From Struthidea cinerea (lineage: Eukaryota > Chordata > Aves > Passeriformes > Corcoracidae): DNA of 64,000 nt. The position numbers and the translations under genes were made by a program. Positions within the stretch are counted from its first letter, which is position 1, and every line of letters begins with the position of its first letter. The stretch covers positions 2,275,995 through 2,339,994 of the forward strand of contig VZTI01004555.1 in NCBI GenBank assembly GCA_013397865.1. The letters are read 5' to 3'. The notes under the pieces are model-generated. The model had not been told where the DNA came from, made no database searches, and saw only the letters and a program-made list of their open reading frames with translations. Below are positions 13,301-24,640 of this stretch, piece after piece.

Positions 13301-14382
13301 ACTACAATTATCAAGTCAGATCATTCCTGGTTTTGCTGGAAATTTTGCTGGCTAACTCAACTTCAGTGTTCTTGTTGAGCAAGAAGTCTTTTTGAGCATG
13401 AGTATCAACCACTCAAAGTCTGACTCAAGGATGACAAGAAAATCATTTACATAGAAGCCCTTGCCCATCCCAATTATTTGTTTCTATGCTCACAGCCTCT
13501 GTCTGAACAACAGACTTTGTTGTAATAAACTTTCAAGTTTTTGTAGAATCCCTTTGTAGAGACAGTATGTGATTTGCCAAAACAGTAAGTCATGAGATTC
13601 CCTGCCTTCCCTTCCCAGGCAAGTATTAGCACATGAGGAAACTCCACAGAACTCAGAAAAGTTTCCCAGGCATAGATCTACTCATCTCCCCAGCAAGTTT
13701 TGAAATCATTGTCAGTTAATACAGGAAAGATTAATACACAATCCTAGACCACAGGAAATAAAGGAGAGGTCTGTTCTTCAGACCAGGATTTCCATCCCTA
13801 GGTTATAGGTACTGGCTAAGGTCAGTGGCAGCTGGCAAAGTCATCCCCCGTTACTGCACTGACAGCCAAGGTGCTCATCTATGAAATGCAAAATGATTTG
13901 CAGCAGGGTTTTAAGGTAAATAACTGCGGGTATCGGTTTGCCTCAGAAAAGCACATGATGGTTCAGTAGCTCATTAATAACTGCCCAAGACATCCATGAA
14001 GCAGAGAGGGAGCAGTCAGCTGGAAACTGCAATGCAATCAGGCAGCTGTCCAAAGATAAGCCAATCTTTTTAACATTGTTTAGGGGTTCTGAAAGTGCTC
14101 AAGAAGCAGTCACCAGAGGAAGCGTAATACTCGTGGCCAGACTCCATTAGAAATTATAATGGTTTTGTTTTTCTTCTTTTGACTCTTGATGTAAAACTAG
14201 GGGTGAACTCCATATCCACAGAGCACAGGCTACTATTAGGAACAGTCAGTTTTGGGATAAGTAGTAGAGGAGAAAACACGGAAGTTACAGAAAGAAAGAA
14301 GCAGTTCCAGGCAGTCACTTGAAGTCATGTTTGAATCCATGCTGAAAAATATTTTAAAATAAAGTATTCAAAGGGTTGTTAC
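10321..14382 (-). other. RCOR1 intron within the ELM2 domain (4.1 kb) with a GC-rich block
   Basis: Lies between YNMEQ and ALGML in phase 0. The left part has purine-rich text (10760-10830). The block 11880-12400 is clearly GC-richer than its surroundings and holds overlapping open frames on both strands, described separately. The rest, 12700-14380, is AT-richer with no recognisable feature. Confidence 0.85.
11880..12400. other. GC-rich intronic block with overlapping open frames and a short imperfect duplication
   Basis: The block is rich in CTG/CAG-type words such as GCTGCAGGGA and CTGGAGCTC. It contains open frames of about 145-154 codons on both strands (11750-12214 plus; 12010-12447 minus), as expected when GC content lowers stop-codon frequency. 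Two related units, 12054-12085 and 12098-12126, share CTGCCCT, GGAGCTC and CTGCAGGGA. CpG dinucleotides are few, so this is not a typical CpG island. I recognise no protein. It could be a local enhancer or an old local duplication. Confidence 0.5.
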
Positions 14383-14435
14383 CTGTTCCATATTGTATCC
14401 ATGCTTCTCTTTAGCAATGGCAATATATTCATCCA
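14383..14435 (-). CDS. RCOR1: RCOR1 internal exon (53 nt), middle of the ELM2 domain
   Basis: A very short exon with acceptor TTTTTCAG and donor CAG|GTAAC. Two bases complete a leucine codon; then come 17 codons reading DEYIAIAKEKHGYNMEQ, ending in phase 0. This is identical to the human RCOR1 ELM2 core as I recall it. It was missed by simple ORF calling because of its size, and is recognised only by homology and by phase agreement with the exons at 32.1 kb and 10.3 kb. A 17.6 kb intron separates it from the previous exon. Confidence 0.95.
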
Positions 14436-17400
14436 CTGAAAAACAAAGAGAAGGTGTAAGTGCACTTCATATAAAGATCTCATCTCATATTCCCTTCCCC
14501 TTCCCAGTCAAAAACCCAGATCTGCAGCTCTAACTTTAGCCCTCCACAAACAACTCATGAACAGCTGCTGCTTCCAACAATTCAGCAAAAGAAGGAAACA
14601 AAAGAAAAGCAAGTCACCAGACAAACTACATGTTTTCCTTAACAGCCTAAATGATGCATGATACCAAACCCAGTTCCAGTACTTCTGAAACACAGCTTAT
14701 AGTATTTCAGAACTTATTCATCAAAACTGTAGACATGACTGCGTCAGCTGCTTTTTGGGGTGTGTGTTCATTTTGTTGTGGTTTTTTTTATTGGTTGGTG
14801 GTGATTTTTTTTTAATACCCCCAAAGTAGTTGTTTTCTTAAGGAAAACCATCCCCAGATACAATCCATATCTTCCAATACTGCCAGAATCCCAGTGTTGC
14901 ACAACCACTGCAGATATCTTGTCTCAGGTCTCAGCAGTTTTTACCTTGGATCAAACCCCACCCCCTCCTGTATTATTATGCCCCATGAGCTTTTAATTTT
15001 TACAATGTGAGCATGCCCTGAAGGGGTTATATTTTGTATAGATGGGACTAAACCCAAATGTCTTTCACTCAGAGTGACCAAGCTCACATGTCCAACAGCA
15101 CCCATTTGAGAGGAATGGATCAAAGTCAGTACCAGCAGTGGTGTTCTGAAGTCTGTGCCCTTGTGCCTGGTCATTATTAATCACACTGTAATGATAATAA
15201 CACCTCTGAAAACAAACAAAAAAATAATCTAAAAGGTGAAACTCCTGCTTCACCTAGTGGAGTGGAAGATGCCAGAAGCACTGGTTGTCTGTATGATCCC
15301 CACCACGTTAGTACCCTGACCTACAACGGATACACACAGCCAAAGTTCTCATTCTACAAAATTTGGACTTCACAATGAGTCACATAGCAATGAACTCAAA
15401 AATCATTGCCCCTTCCCCTCCTACAGATACAGAGGGATGAAAGCAAATTCCACTGCTGAGCACCAGACTCATGGAGAGCATGTGCAGCACCTCCAGAAGG
15501 AAAGGGTTCTGTGCCCTCTGCAGCTAAGGAAGCCACATCTCTCTGGGCCTCACGATTAACTTCAGCTCTCTAATGTGCTTCTCCCATATTTTCTGCCTTT
15601 ATAAACACTCTTACGGAATAGTATGGCATTCTTTAAAGCTTTTTCTTCAAGCTGGGACAGTCCTCAATTATCCCTCCAGCTTAACAAACTAAGCTATGAA
15701 CTCAAAATGTACCGGGAAAACAGAAAGGATAAATCAGAAAACACACAGCAGGAGAGCACCAGCCTCTTACTTTCAACTTCCCATTAATAAGAAGAATTTA
15801 GATCTAGGTACTTAAAGTAGACATCCCATCTTTAGAAGACCAGCCAATATGACACATCATAGCAATGCCAGACCTTCATTTGGAAAGGAAAAGCACAAAA
15901 ATTTTGTATTAATTTTCACAAAAAGGTGTTGGAAAAGAGGGCCTTGTTAAGTGCCATGCAAAAGTCCATGAGAATATGAATGCAGCCACATGTTGTGGCA
16001 GGAGAAGAGCATGCTCTAAACACAGGCACAGTTCCACATTAACAAGGACATTCCGTAAGGTTCTTGTCCTTCCAAGCTCCCACCTGCACACAATGGTGGC
16101 TCCCAACAGGCTGGCAAACCTGTTCATCGCTCCATGTTCCAGATCCATTCAGTAAAGTTTTATTAGCCCACTGGAAAAAGGCCTAGCCACAACCATTAAT
16201 TTGCACTGCTGCACCACAAACACATCTGTCTCTCCAAGTCAACAAGTTGTTTCTAAGAACCATGTTGAACTGGGATGAAAATCATCCCTTCTCGCAAACA
16301 ACCTTTTCTTGCACAAGGGAAACAAAATAGTTGCAAAGGCAGTGGAGGTGCTTGGGACAATGACCAACTTCCTAGGCTGAATTTACTGCATTGCCTAATA
16401 GAACGTCCTGAGGGTTACCAATGCCCAGTACGAACCTTGAAAAACAGCTTTGCCACAGGAAAAAAAACCCAGCTCGTAAAACCACATCCTAAGCAGAGAA
16501 CGTGATCCAGAAGAGACACACAGGGTAAACAGTGACAGAGAGGGGAACTGCCTCACATAGAAACCATCCTTTCCCCTCTACATGCCAAACAGGGCAGGAA
16601 ACATCAGTAAGATGAGGGCAGAAGAACAAATTCAGGTGCTTCCAGACTTACAGATGGTTATAAAATCACATCAAAAAAAAAGGCTGCCAGGAAACCCTAC
16701 ATGCAACATTTCCCTGTAGTTCAGTTCTCTGCTTCCTTAAAAAACAGGTATTGCACATGCAGTGTTATATGTTTTGTCTAAGGAGGACATGAAGGAAGGA
16801 GGAGAGAAAGGAGCTGAATTCTCTCAAGTCCAAGGCTGAATTAAGCTCCTGAATGCTAAGTACTACTGCATTAACTACCTTGCTTTCATCGTGGAAAGAT
16901 ATACAGTTCCTCATTTGACTTCATCGCCTTATCCTTTAATATATACAGAGATGAGATGAGATCATTCTCCTTTCCAGCATATTATCTTTCTTATGCCTGA
17001 TGCTGTTAAGTAATGAAAACATACTTGCTCCCCAAAAAAGTCATTACAGTATTTTCTCTCCTAACTAAGCAAGAATATTAGCAAGGTCCCCACATATCAG
17101 TAGGATTTCTCTTCAACAAGTCAATACACCACTGAGCCAACAGTAGATAATGAGTGACTAGACACCATGAAAGTAAGCAAGATGCTTTTCCTGTCACGGT
17201 AAGTTCTGTAACACCACAGTATTATACCTCATTGTTACAGTGGAGGAAGAGAAAAGAAAAGTAAGAAAAAGGCAATAAGGCAGTAAACTGACCATGAACA
17301 CACAGCAATACTACTCCTACACACTAAAAGAGCGTTTGTGGGTGAAGGACGGACAAGGAGTACACCACCGTACTCTCCTCTTGGCTTGATTCCTGCCTGC

Positions 17401-19270
17401 TTACTGCCAATCTAGCCCCTTCTGCTTGTCATTTCTTGGCTAATTGTGAGCTCACTCGCTTTGATGCTTGCACCATCTGAGAGGTATGATAGTCCCCTGA
17501 GCAATCCTTCCGATTGCTCTTTACCATCCCCCTCCATATGAAGTAAGCAAGGAAGAGCATGGCACCAGCTGAGTCACAGGATCCCTTTAGTCTCCCATAC
17601 CAGCAGAGCCTGGAATTGCCACAAGCTTAATGCTTTACATGCCACACCAGATAAAGAAGTGTCCTCTTCCATCTCTGCCTTCCCTCCGCACCTCTAGCAA
17701 GCACACGGCAGCGGGCACGTGAAATTCTGCTCACTGCATTTCAGTGGCATTCAGTCACGCTCGGCGTGTAACCCAGCAATCTATTTAGACATCACAGTTC
17801 AGAGCCAGAGGAGCCTGGGGCAGAGCCCTGCTTACACCAGAAGAGACAGCTTGCCAGCACAGCTCTGAGCTGGTTTCCAGAAGAGAACAAGCAAGAGCAG
17901 CAGAGCAATCCCAGCTCGTTTCCCCCAGCATAAAATACGCCACTAAGCACTCTTTCTACCAGCATAACTTTTCCCCAAACAGGGTAGGTAAGAGTATCCT
18001 CCCCTCCCATCCAACTCATTTCCCTACGTCAGAAAGATATTTCAACATAGACCAGGCCAAAAATACAATGATACTTGAATGGAGACAGTTGTGTGACACA
18101 GGAGATGCATTGCTCCTGTGAAGGCTCTTGTTGCTACTAGAAACCAGATGGGGGGAGGGACAGAGAAGAGAACCATAAACTGGTATTTCTTCACCTACTT
18201 GGCTACATTTCTTCTCTTGCAAGCTTTTTAGCTGCATGGGGGTGAGCAGGATCACCCTGTCCACCCCACACCCAAAATGGAGTGAGCACTGGCCCAAAGA
18301 GCCCCTTCCTACAGCCAGTCATGCTCAGGAAGGCAGGAGTAGCACAAAAGGCAGGGAGGGATGCAAAGGGAACAGAGCCTCACATATACACTGTCACCAG
18401 CAAAGAGGGGCACAGAGTGCTCAGATGCTAAAACACATCCCCCGAATAAGAGATGACTGAAGGACGCTGGGTGTAGCACTAATACAGCCAAAGAGATAAG
18501 GGAAATGGAAGGGAGTGGCAAAGAAAGCACAAAAGATGCTTTCATACCCCTGCCCTCTAGAGAGGGAAGTTTGACCAACATGGTGCCCTTAATTCCCTGA
18601 ATTTTGGTGTTCTCGTTCCCAGCCATCTTCCTCATAAAGACTTGCCGCTCTGTAAAAATTCCTCACTACAGGCAAAAGAAAAGGGGACCCTCCTGGCTGA
18701 CAAAGGGAAGGAGGGACAAGAGCAAATAACTGCATTGCTGATTTTCAGTCCCGCATCCTTGAACAGTGAATTGAGACATAAAACATGAACATTCATTCCA
18801 GGAGGGTGGGAGAACTCTGAAAAGAGAAATGCCTGAAAATAATTACTCCACTCATCACCATTTGATCACATTACAATCTCTCTGAGTGGGTTCTTCTGGA
18901 GAATTTCTCCCCCCCACCCAAATTGCTTCTCAATGACCCCACAAAGATCACACTGTGTTCAGCAAACTCAGTGACCCCAAGGCAGGTTTGCAGCATGAGC
19001 AAGTGTGCTAAAGCCTATAGAAAGCAACAGGAATGCAGAGGTAGAGCTGTTGCTGCAACCTCAGTTCACCCCTATTACTAGGGTACTGCAGGAGCTCTGA
19101 ACACTTTGCATATTATGTGATGCAATACCCTGACAGAACAGGGTGAAATGAGGACAAAAGCAACATCCTTCGCAGTCTCAGTAATGTGCTTCACAGGGTT
19201 TGATCAATGCTGGAACCTGCAAGGAATTCTGGATGTTGCTATACATCTTTCCCTCCCTTCCATCTCCTCT

Positions 19271-19325
19271 GAGAATAGGAAGAAAAAAAAAAAGAAAAAA
19301 AAAAAGAAAAGAAAAAAAAGAAGAC
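19271..19325. repeat. A-rich purine tract (A runs broken by single G)
   Basis: Runs of 8-11 A separated by single G form an almost pure purine stretch on the plus strand, so it is pyrimidine-only in the RCOR1 pre-mRNA. The tract creates the lysine-rich section of a spurious plus-strand open frame (19148-19459). It is a simple repeat, with no retroposed body recognised upstream. Confidence 0.9.
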
Positions 19326-19513
19326 ACTCAAGGCCCAAAATAAATCAATACTATATAAAGAAAATAAGGACACGTAGACACATGCACGTGAAACTTTTCC
19401 AAATTTCAAAACACAATTATGATGGTACGCAAACAACACAGTTTTCGCCTCGCCTATAAAAATGAGCAGCTGCATTGCCGTCCCGCTGCCCTGACGGCAC
19501 CGGTGGAACACTC

Positions 19514-19527
19514 CTGCCACCTCGTGG
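19514..19527 (-). promoter_or_regulatory. CTCF-like motif (minus orientation)
   Basis: On the minus strand the bases read CCACGAGGTGGCAG, which fits the vertebrate CTCF core (CCASYAGRKGGCRS) at 13 of 14 positions, including the AGGTGGCAG core. The surrounding 80 bases carry several CpGs in an otherwise CpG-poor intron (CCGTCCCGC, GACGGCACCGG, AGCTCGGG). About one 13/14 match is expected by chance in a window this long, so the motif alone is not proof of binding. Confidence 0.45.
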
Positions 19528-22500
19528 TCCCAGCTCGGGAGAGGAAGCTGCCAAAAGCACATGAGTCTGCTCAATTGTCTCCCTGAAGTTAGCTGCAACT
19601 GGAAGCGGAGGAAGCAGGCAAAGATCCTGAACAAAATCACTTAAAAGAAAATATATCTCACCTCATCGTAGAGGTCTTTCTAACCTTAATTATCCTACGT
19701 TTCTACTCAAAAGGCTCTTATGCCTTGGAAAAGCTATTTCCTCTTCTTGGTAAGATGTGATGTGTGTAACAGGCAGGAGAAGAGCGGGAGACAAAGCACA
19801 GAAGTGTTTTGTGTCCTGTGCTGACCCACCTGGGCAGGCACACAGTCTCCTTTAACACCGTTTCTAGGAACAGAGAGTGCTAGTTACACAGACAAAGGCT
19901 ACTTAAAAACCACTTCACGCAACTGAAGGCACAAGAGGATTTAGGCTTCAACTCCATTGCATCTGCAGCAAGTGAGGATAAAGTCTGGATGCAATTGCAA
20001 GGCAAAGGACAAATTACCTTACCTGGAGAAGCTCACTGGAACAGGAGCAAGAGAAAATATGCTGCAGCAGGGTATGGTAACTTGAGTCACAGGACTCCAC
20101 AGTATCTATCAACCTCCCATCCACTTACCTCCCTGTTGCTCAGATTTTACTTGTATATCATCTCTTGTCCACATACCAAGGACCATAGGGTGCCACTGCA
20201 TTAAAAGTCTCCTATGGCAGCAGGACCAGACTAAGCACCCCTATCTTCCATCCACCTCTTTCCACTTGTGAGCACAAGCACTTGCCTGGAATCCCAGGGA
20301 ACCAGACTGGCAAACTGTTCCATCCAAAAACTCTCTCCCAGCACACCAATTTCCTCAGCCAAGCAGCAGTTAAAGGCATACAAGCACTGAGTCGTGGCTG
20401 AAAGCATGGAGATGCTCTGACCTCCTAGAAGGGGCAGACCTGGACTCCTCCCATCACCAGCCCTACCCACACAGGCTGTCCCCTTGTCCTGTACAAGCTC
20501 CGGAGACACTCAAGGCACCAAACAGCTGACCACAACCAAAGCAGAAAGCTATTTATTCATAAACAGTTTTGTACTTTTTATACTGTTGTGTACCATATAA
20601 AAATCCCTTTGTTGGGAGGTTAACACAAGCCTGAGAAGAGATAGGACCTCCTAGTTTCAGCGAGGAATGAGACTGGCTTAAGCCAAAAGCGCAACTCATT
20701 CCTTGCCCCAGCACAGCACAGTGACAGGGATGAGCAGGCGGGTAGGAACAGGTCTATGTAAACTTGCACTGGTGAGGAAAAAGTTGTTCACAGAACCACA
20801 ACTGGAGCATGGAAACTGCAGCCTCAGAGAGAATAAATCAAAGAATAAAATAGAGTGCCCCTCTGCTGGGAGATTTATCCCTTTAAAAGCCCTAATACCT
20901 ACCAAAAGCTTCCTTTGTCACAGAGGCAGTCAGTCCCCAAGCAGTGCACACTAATAAACTAAAAAGAAATACCATATTTCCTACCTCCTTTTTTATTATT
21001 TTTAATACTGCTCTTTGCATGGCCTGCATCTAAGGACAAGTTCAAAGTTGAAACCTCAGTGATGGTTAAAGACGCCATTCATCTGCCTTTAGATTTTGCT
21101 GTAGCAGCTAGAAGGCTGTACTACAGCCACTGGTGTACTGACAAATCAGCATAGCTTTTGTGGCTTGCCAAAACTATATTAAACTCTTTACCAGGAAAGG
21201 CCTTTTGCTAGTACACTTGTAACTTTTAAAGCCTTTACCAACATATGTTCATCCCTGAAGGTGCACCCTCAGCTGACACCATCACACCATGAAAAGTCTG
21301 AACACACTGCGTATGCACATGGGGCAGTGTGTTAATGAGGATTACCATAAGGAAAGCCAGACGGCTGATGCTCTCTGATGCTGCTGTTCTCCTTCAGAAA
21401 GGCCATGTGGATGCCCAGGGTAAGGACATCCACAGAGGATCCTCCGGGAAGAAAGACTGCTTCTTATACGTCCATCACATTCAACCTTCAGTCAGAAATT
21501 TGCCTGTCATAGCACTAAACACCACTTCACTGGAGGGATGGCACAGGTTTAAATATCTACAGAGCCCTGGGCACCACAAACCCAGATGTTGCTGGATGTA
21601 TTACAGAAAAGGATAAGAGAGATCTGACAGGGCAGTAGCAAATAGGAAATATTGTCTTTGGGACCTAGCACAGAACAGGAAGAGCCAAATGGGATCACCT
21701 GGGGACCTAAACTGTGACCATATGGAATCTGAGCATGGCTATCATTTAGCACTGCAAGCCTGATCCTAAATCAGACACGGACACTGGACTGTATTAAATG
21801 TAATTATCAGAGCAATTGATATTGGGTTGAAAGCCCATGTGAGAACATAAACACAGCACACATTAGCTTCCAGCAGGGAGAAAACACTCCTTCCCATGTA
21901 TGGCCTTCTAAGACAGAAAGAGAAGTTACAGACAGGATACATGCACACAGCAAACACCTAAACAACAAAGTGAATTTATGGCAAAACAGCTCTTTGCATT
22001 ATTCAGTACAGTGCTCTCAATTCAGTCTAAGAAGCCCCAAAGCCAGATTTATTCTTCTGTCAAGCCATGGCTTGAGTTCACTCTACTGGGAGGTTACAGC
22101 CTTGGATTATACACTTCAACTACAGGCAGCAACACACCCAAGCAACTCAAGTAGCAACATTATCAATACTGTTGTGACAAGAGGTAGATTATTAAAAAAA
22201 AATATCATCATATTGTTCAGTGCAGGGGATGCTAACTTGTGTTAGAAGAAACCGCATTTGCACAGATTTTCATATGGAAATTATCATTCTCAATCCTTAA
22301 GAATGCCTGATCCTGTGAATGCTTTCCAAAAGCCGTACCTGCTAATTTGAAAAAAATAACAAAAAAAATACATTTTGACACACACTAATGACAGAATCAG
22401 TATGGGAGACCGTAGAGTCAGAAGCCTTGTCCAATACAAGGCTTCAGTACCCTGCCTAGGACCATTCTCAGCTCTTCATCCACATCATGTTTTATACATT

Positions 22501-23174
22501 GAAATTCTTGGTCTGCAAAACAGTCAGCGAGAATACCATAAAGTTTCATCAAGTAACCTGCTGCCAACCAGCTTCAGAAGCCACTAAGGAATATCCAGAC
22601 TGGAAACACTCTAAAGAGGGTGAAACCTTCCACAGGGTCCATTTTCCAACCTCAAAGAGATTCTGAAAGCTCCTAAAAACCAGAACTATTATATTCTCCG
22701 TTGTTGTAGGAAGGTAGACTAATGAAAGCCCTGTATGAGACCCAACCTTCCAAAACAGCATGTGTAACTCCACTTCCCCACAACACAGGATCTTTGTGCA
22801 GCATGAGGGCGCACACACAAGGGGCGTGCGGGAGCAGAATAGCCACCAAGTTAAATTACAGCTCATTATTATTACTACTGATAATAAGGCCCGTGAGAAG
22901 AAAGGAGAAGCCACGCTGACTCTCTTTACATTGGACACAAAAGCAAAAGAAATTATCAATTTGTCCCCTAGCTACCTCCTTGAGGGATGTCACTTGAGCA
23001 GAAAGGAAGCATTGGGCAAGCCAGCAGTCAGCAAGAGCAAGGAGACAAGTCTGAGTCACACAGCTGCTGCCCTCAGCAGATGCAGATCACTCCACTACTG
23101 ACAGGTCAGCCTTTGGGAGACACTAACACTCAGTGCATCCATTCTTGCACTTACTTACTTCCTATAGGCTTAGA

Positions 23175-23281
23175 AGAAGAAGAGGTGCAAAGATGTGTCC
23201 GACCTCTCCAAGAAGTCCATGAAGAAAGACAGCAGGTTCCACAGCCAGCTCTTGGATAACATCATCCTTACAGTAGCGTCT
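23175..23281 (-). other. Exon-like segment, unrecognised
   Basis: On the minus strand an acceptor-like TTTGGTTTAG precedes an open segment ending at a TAA, with GTAAGTAAGTG shortly after it. One frame reads ATVRMMLSKSWLWNLLSFF and on to FFF-stop. Its entry phase (two bases first) would match the RCOR1 intron it lies in, so inclusion after the 32.1 kb exon would add about 35 residues and then a stop, as a poison exon would. A second frame is open as well. I recognise no family, and chance is quite possible. Confidence 0.2.
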
Positions 23282-24337
23282 AAACCAAAGTATTAGTGTT
23301 ATGCTGACAGATATTAAGGAATTAAAATACCTGTCAAATTAAGTTGATTTAGAAAAAAATAAAGTTACAGATTCTTACAGCACATGCTGAAACATGGATT
23401 ACATACAGGCCCTCAGCCTTCAAGGCTGACCCTGAGAGACTCTGTGGAAAAGCCTATGATAAACCAATGTTACTAAATAGAGCCTGGAATATCAGTGGTA
23501 GGTAGTCATGGCTTTCAGCCAGGAGTTAGAAACCCAGTCCTTCCCAAGAAGTTATGTATTACCACTAATCCTTGGAGTGCTGGAAAATTCACTGCAACCC
23601 TACCATAATATTAATCTGCACAAGAAGCACATGAACAGGGAAGTAACTTAATGTAGAGTGCAAAAGCAAGAGTACAGGAAAATTAAGTAGTAGGAGTGGT
23701 TCCTAATTAGAGCAAATAATGCCACAGCAAACACATAATGATGAGGGAAGCTCTGGCACACATCCTGGAGAATGCTTAGCTGCTTTGCCTCCTGCACTAG
23801 CACGTCTGTAAAGGTAGCATATGAACTCATCACAGCAAGCTGTTACGTCTATGACCTCCTCAAGCATTCTTCAGTGGAGGCATCTCCCACAAGAGCTCCT
23901 CCCTGCCTGTGCACAGCTTCCATCACAAACCTATAAATATGTACTTGCTGATTAACTTTGCTCTAATGAAAAAAATTTTAAAAAAAGAACATAGAAAGTT
24001 ACCCTCATTTCCCTGACCCTTCTTATTTTTTAATCACAACTACCATAAGAGACAAGAGACCAGAAAAAAACAACCTAGTCCTCTGAAATGCCTCAAGCCT
24101 ACCATTCCCAGCAAGACTGGAGAACACTCAGCCTGTCCCAGGGCTGGGCCAAGCAGCATGAAGCAGCTGCAGCCTCCTAGTTCTTGTCATACTGGTCCTA
24201 CAACTGGCACAGTGCTGATCAGGCTGGCTAAGGCTGCTCCCAAACGTATTTCAGATCAAGGCTCACTGCCAGGGTAACTCTTAACACGGCTATCATCACT
24301 CCATTACATCCATGTCATCCTGTCTCTAAACTTCTGC

Positions 24338-24447
24338 TACGGAAAAAAGCTTCTTCCGAGCGCCAGCACCGGTTCAATCCCACAGTAGCGGCAGTTGGCA
24401 TTTTCAAAGTGGGTCATCTTGACACGTTCGGAGAAGGCCTGGATCAC
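24338..24447 (-). other. Short frame with coding-like base use, unrecognised
   Basis: After a good acceptor (TTTTTCACTGCAG) on the minus strand, one frame is open for about 36 codons with high G/C at third positions and several CpGs, unlike the surrounding intron. It contains FSERVKMTHFENANCRYCG. The spacing Cys-x2-Cys is only weakly suggestive of a metal site. No clear donor or poly(A) signal follows. In the frame dictated by the candidate exon just upstream (24569-24640) it would instead end after 14 codons. I know no matching protein. Confidence 0.2.
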
Positions 24448-24568
24448 ACTGCAGTGAAAAAGGAGGAACAAACAGGTGGCAGGAGAGAACAAGGCACATA
24501 AAGAAACTGGTGACTACCTCTCCCCTCCCAGCACAGCAGCAAAAATTCCTCCAGGATAACACAGCTAC

Positions 24569-24640
24569 CTCAGATAAGACATCCTTTTCGTGGATACTGT
24601 CTAACGCATTCTCTTCTTCTTCAGGCTTTTTGTTTGTAGG
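24569..24640 (-). other. Exon-like segment of 72 nt, unrecognised
   Basis: Bounded by TTTTTTTCCAAAG and GAG|GTAGCT on the minus strand, with 24 open codons reading PTNKKPEEEENALDSIHEKD and four more residues. Only one frame is open. Joined to the acceptor at 24448 it gives CDPGLLRTCQDDPL and a stop. As an RCOR1 alternative exon the required phase would meet an immediate stop. It is listed because the splice borders and acidic reading frame look exon-like; there is no homology support. Confidence 0.2.

Noticed and set aside
19148..19459. Plus-strand frame with a long lysine run
   Set aside because: The lysines come from the A-rich simple tract at 19271-19325; nothing else supports coding.
24371..24380. 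GGTTCAATCC, resembling a tRNA B box
   Set aside because: The flanking bases do not form a T stem and no A box or cloverleaf lies upstream, so no tRNA or tRNA-derived SINE is supported.
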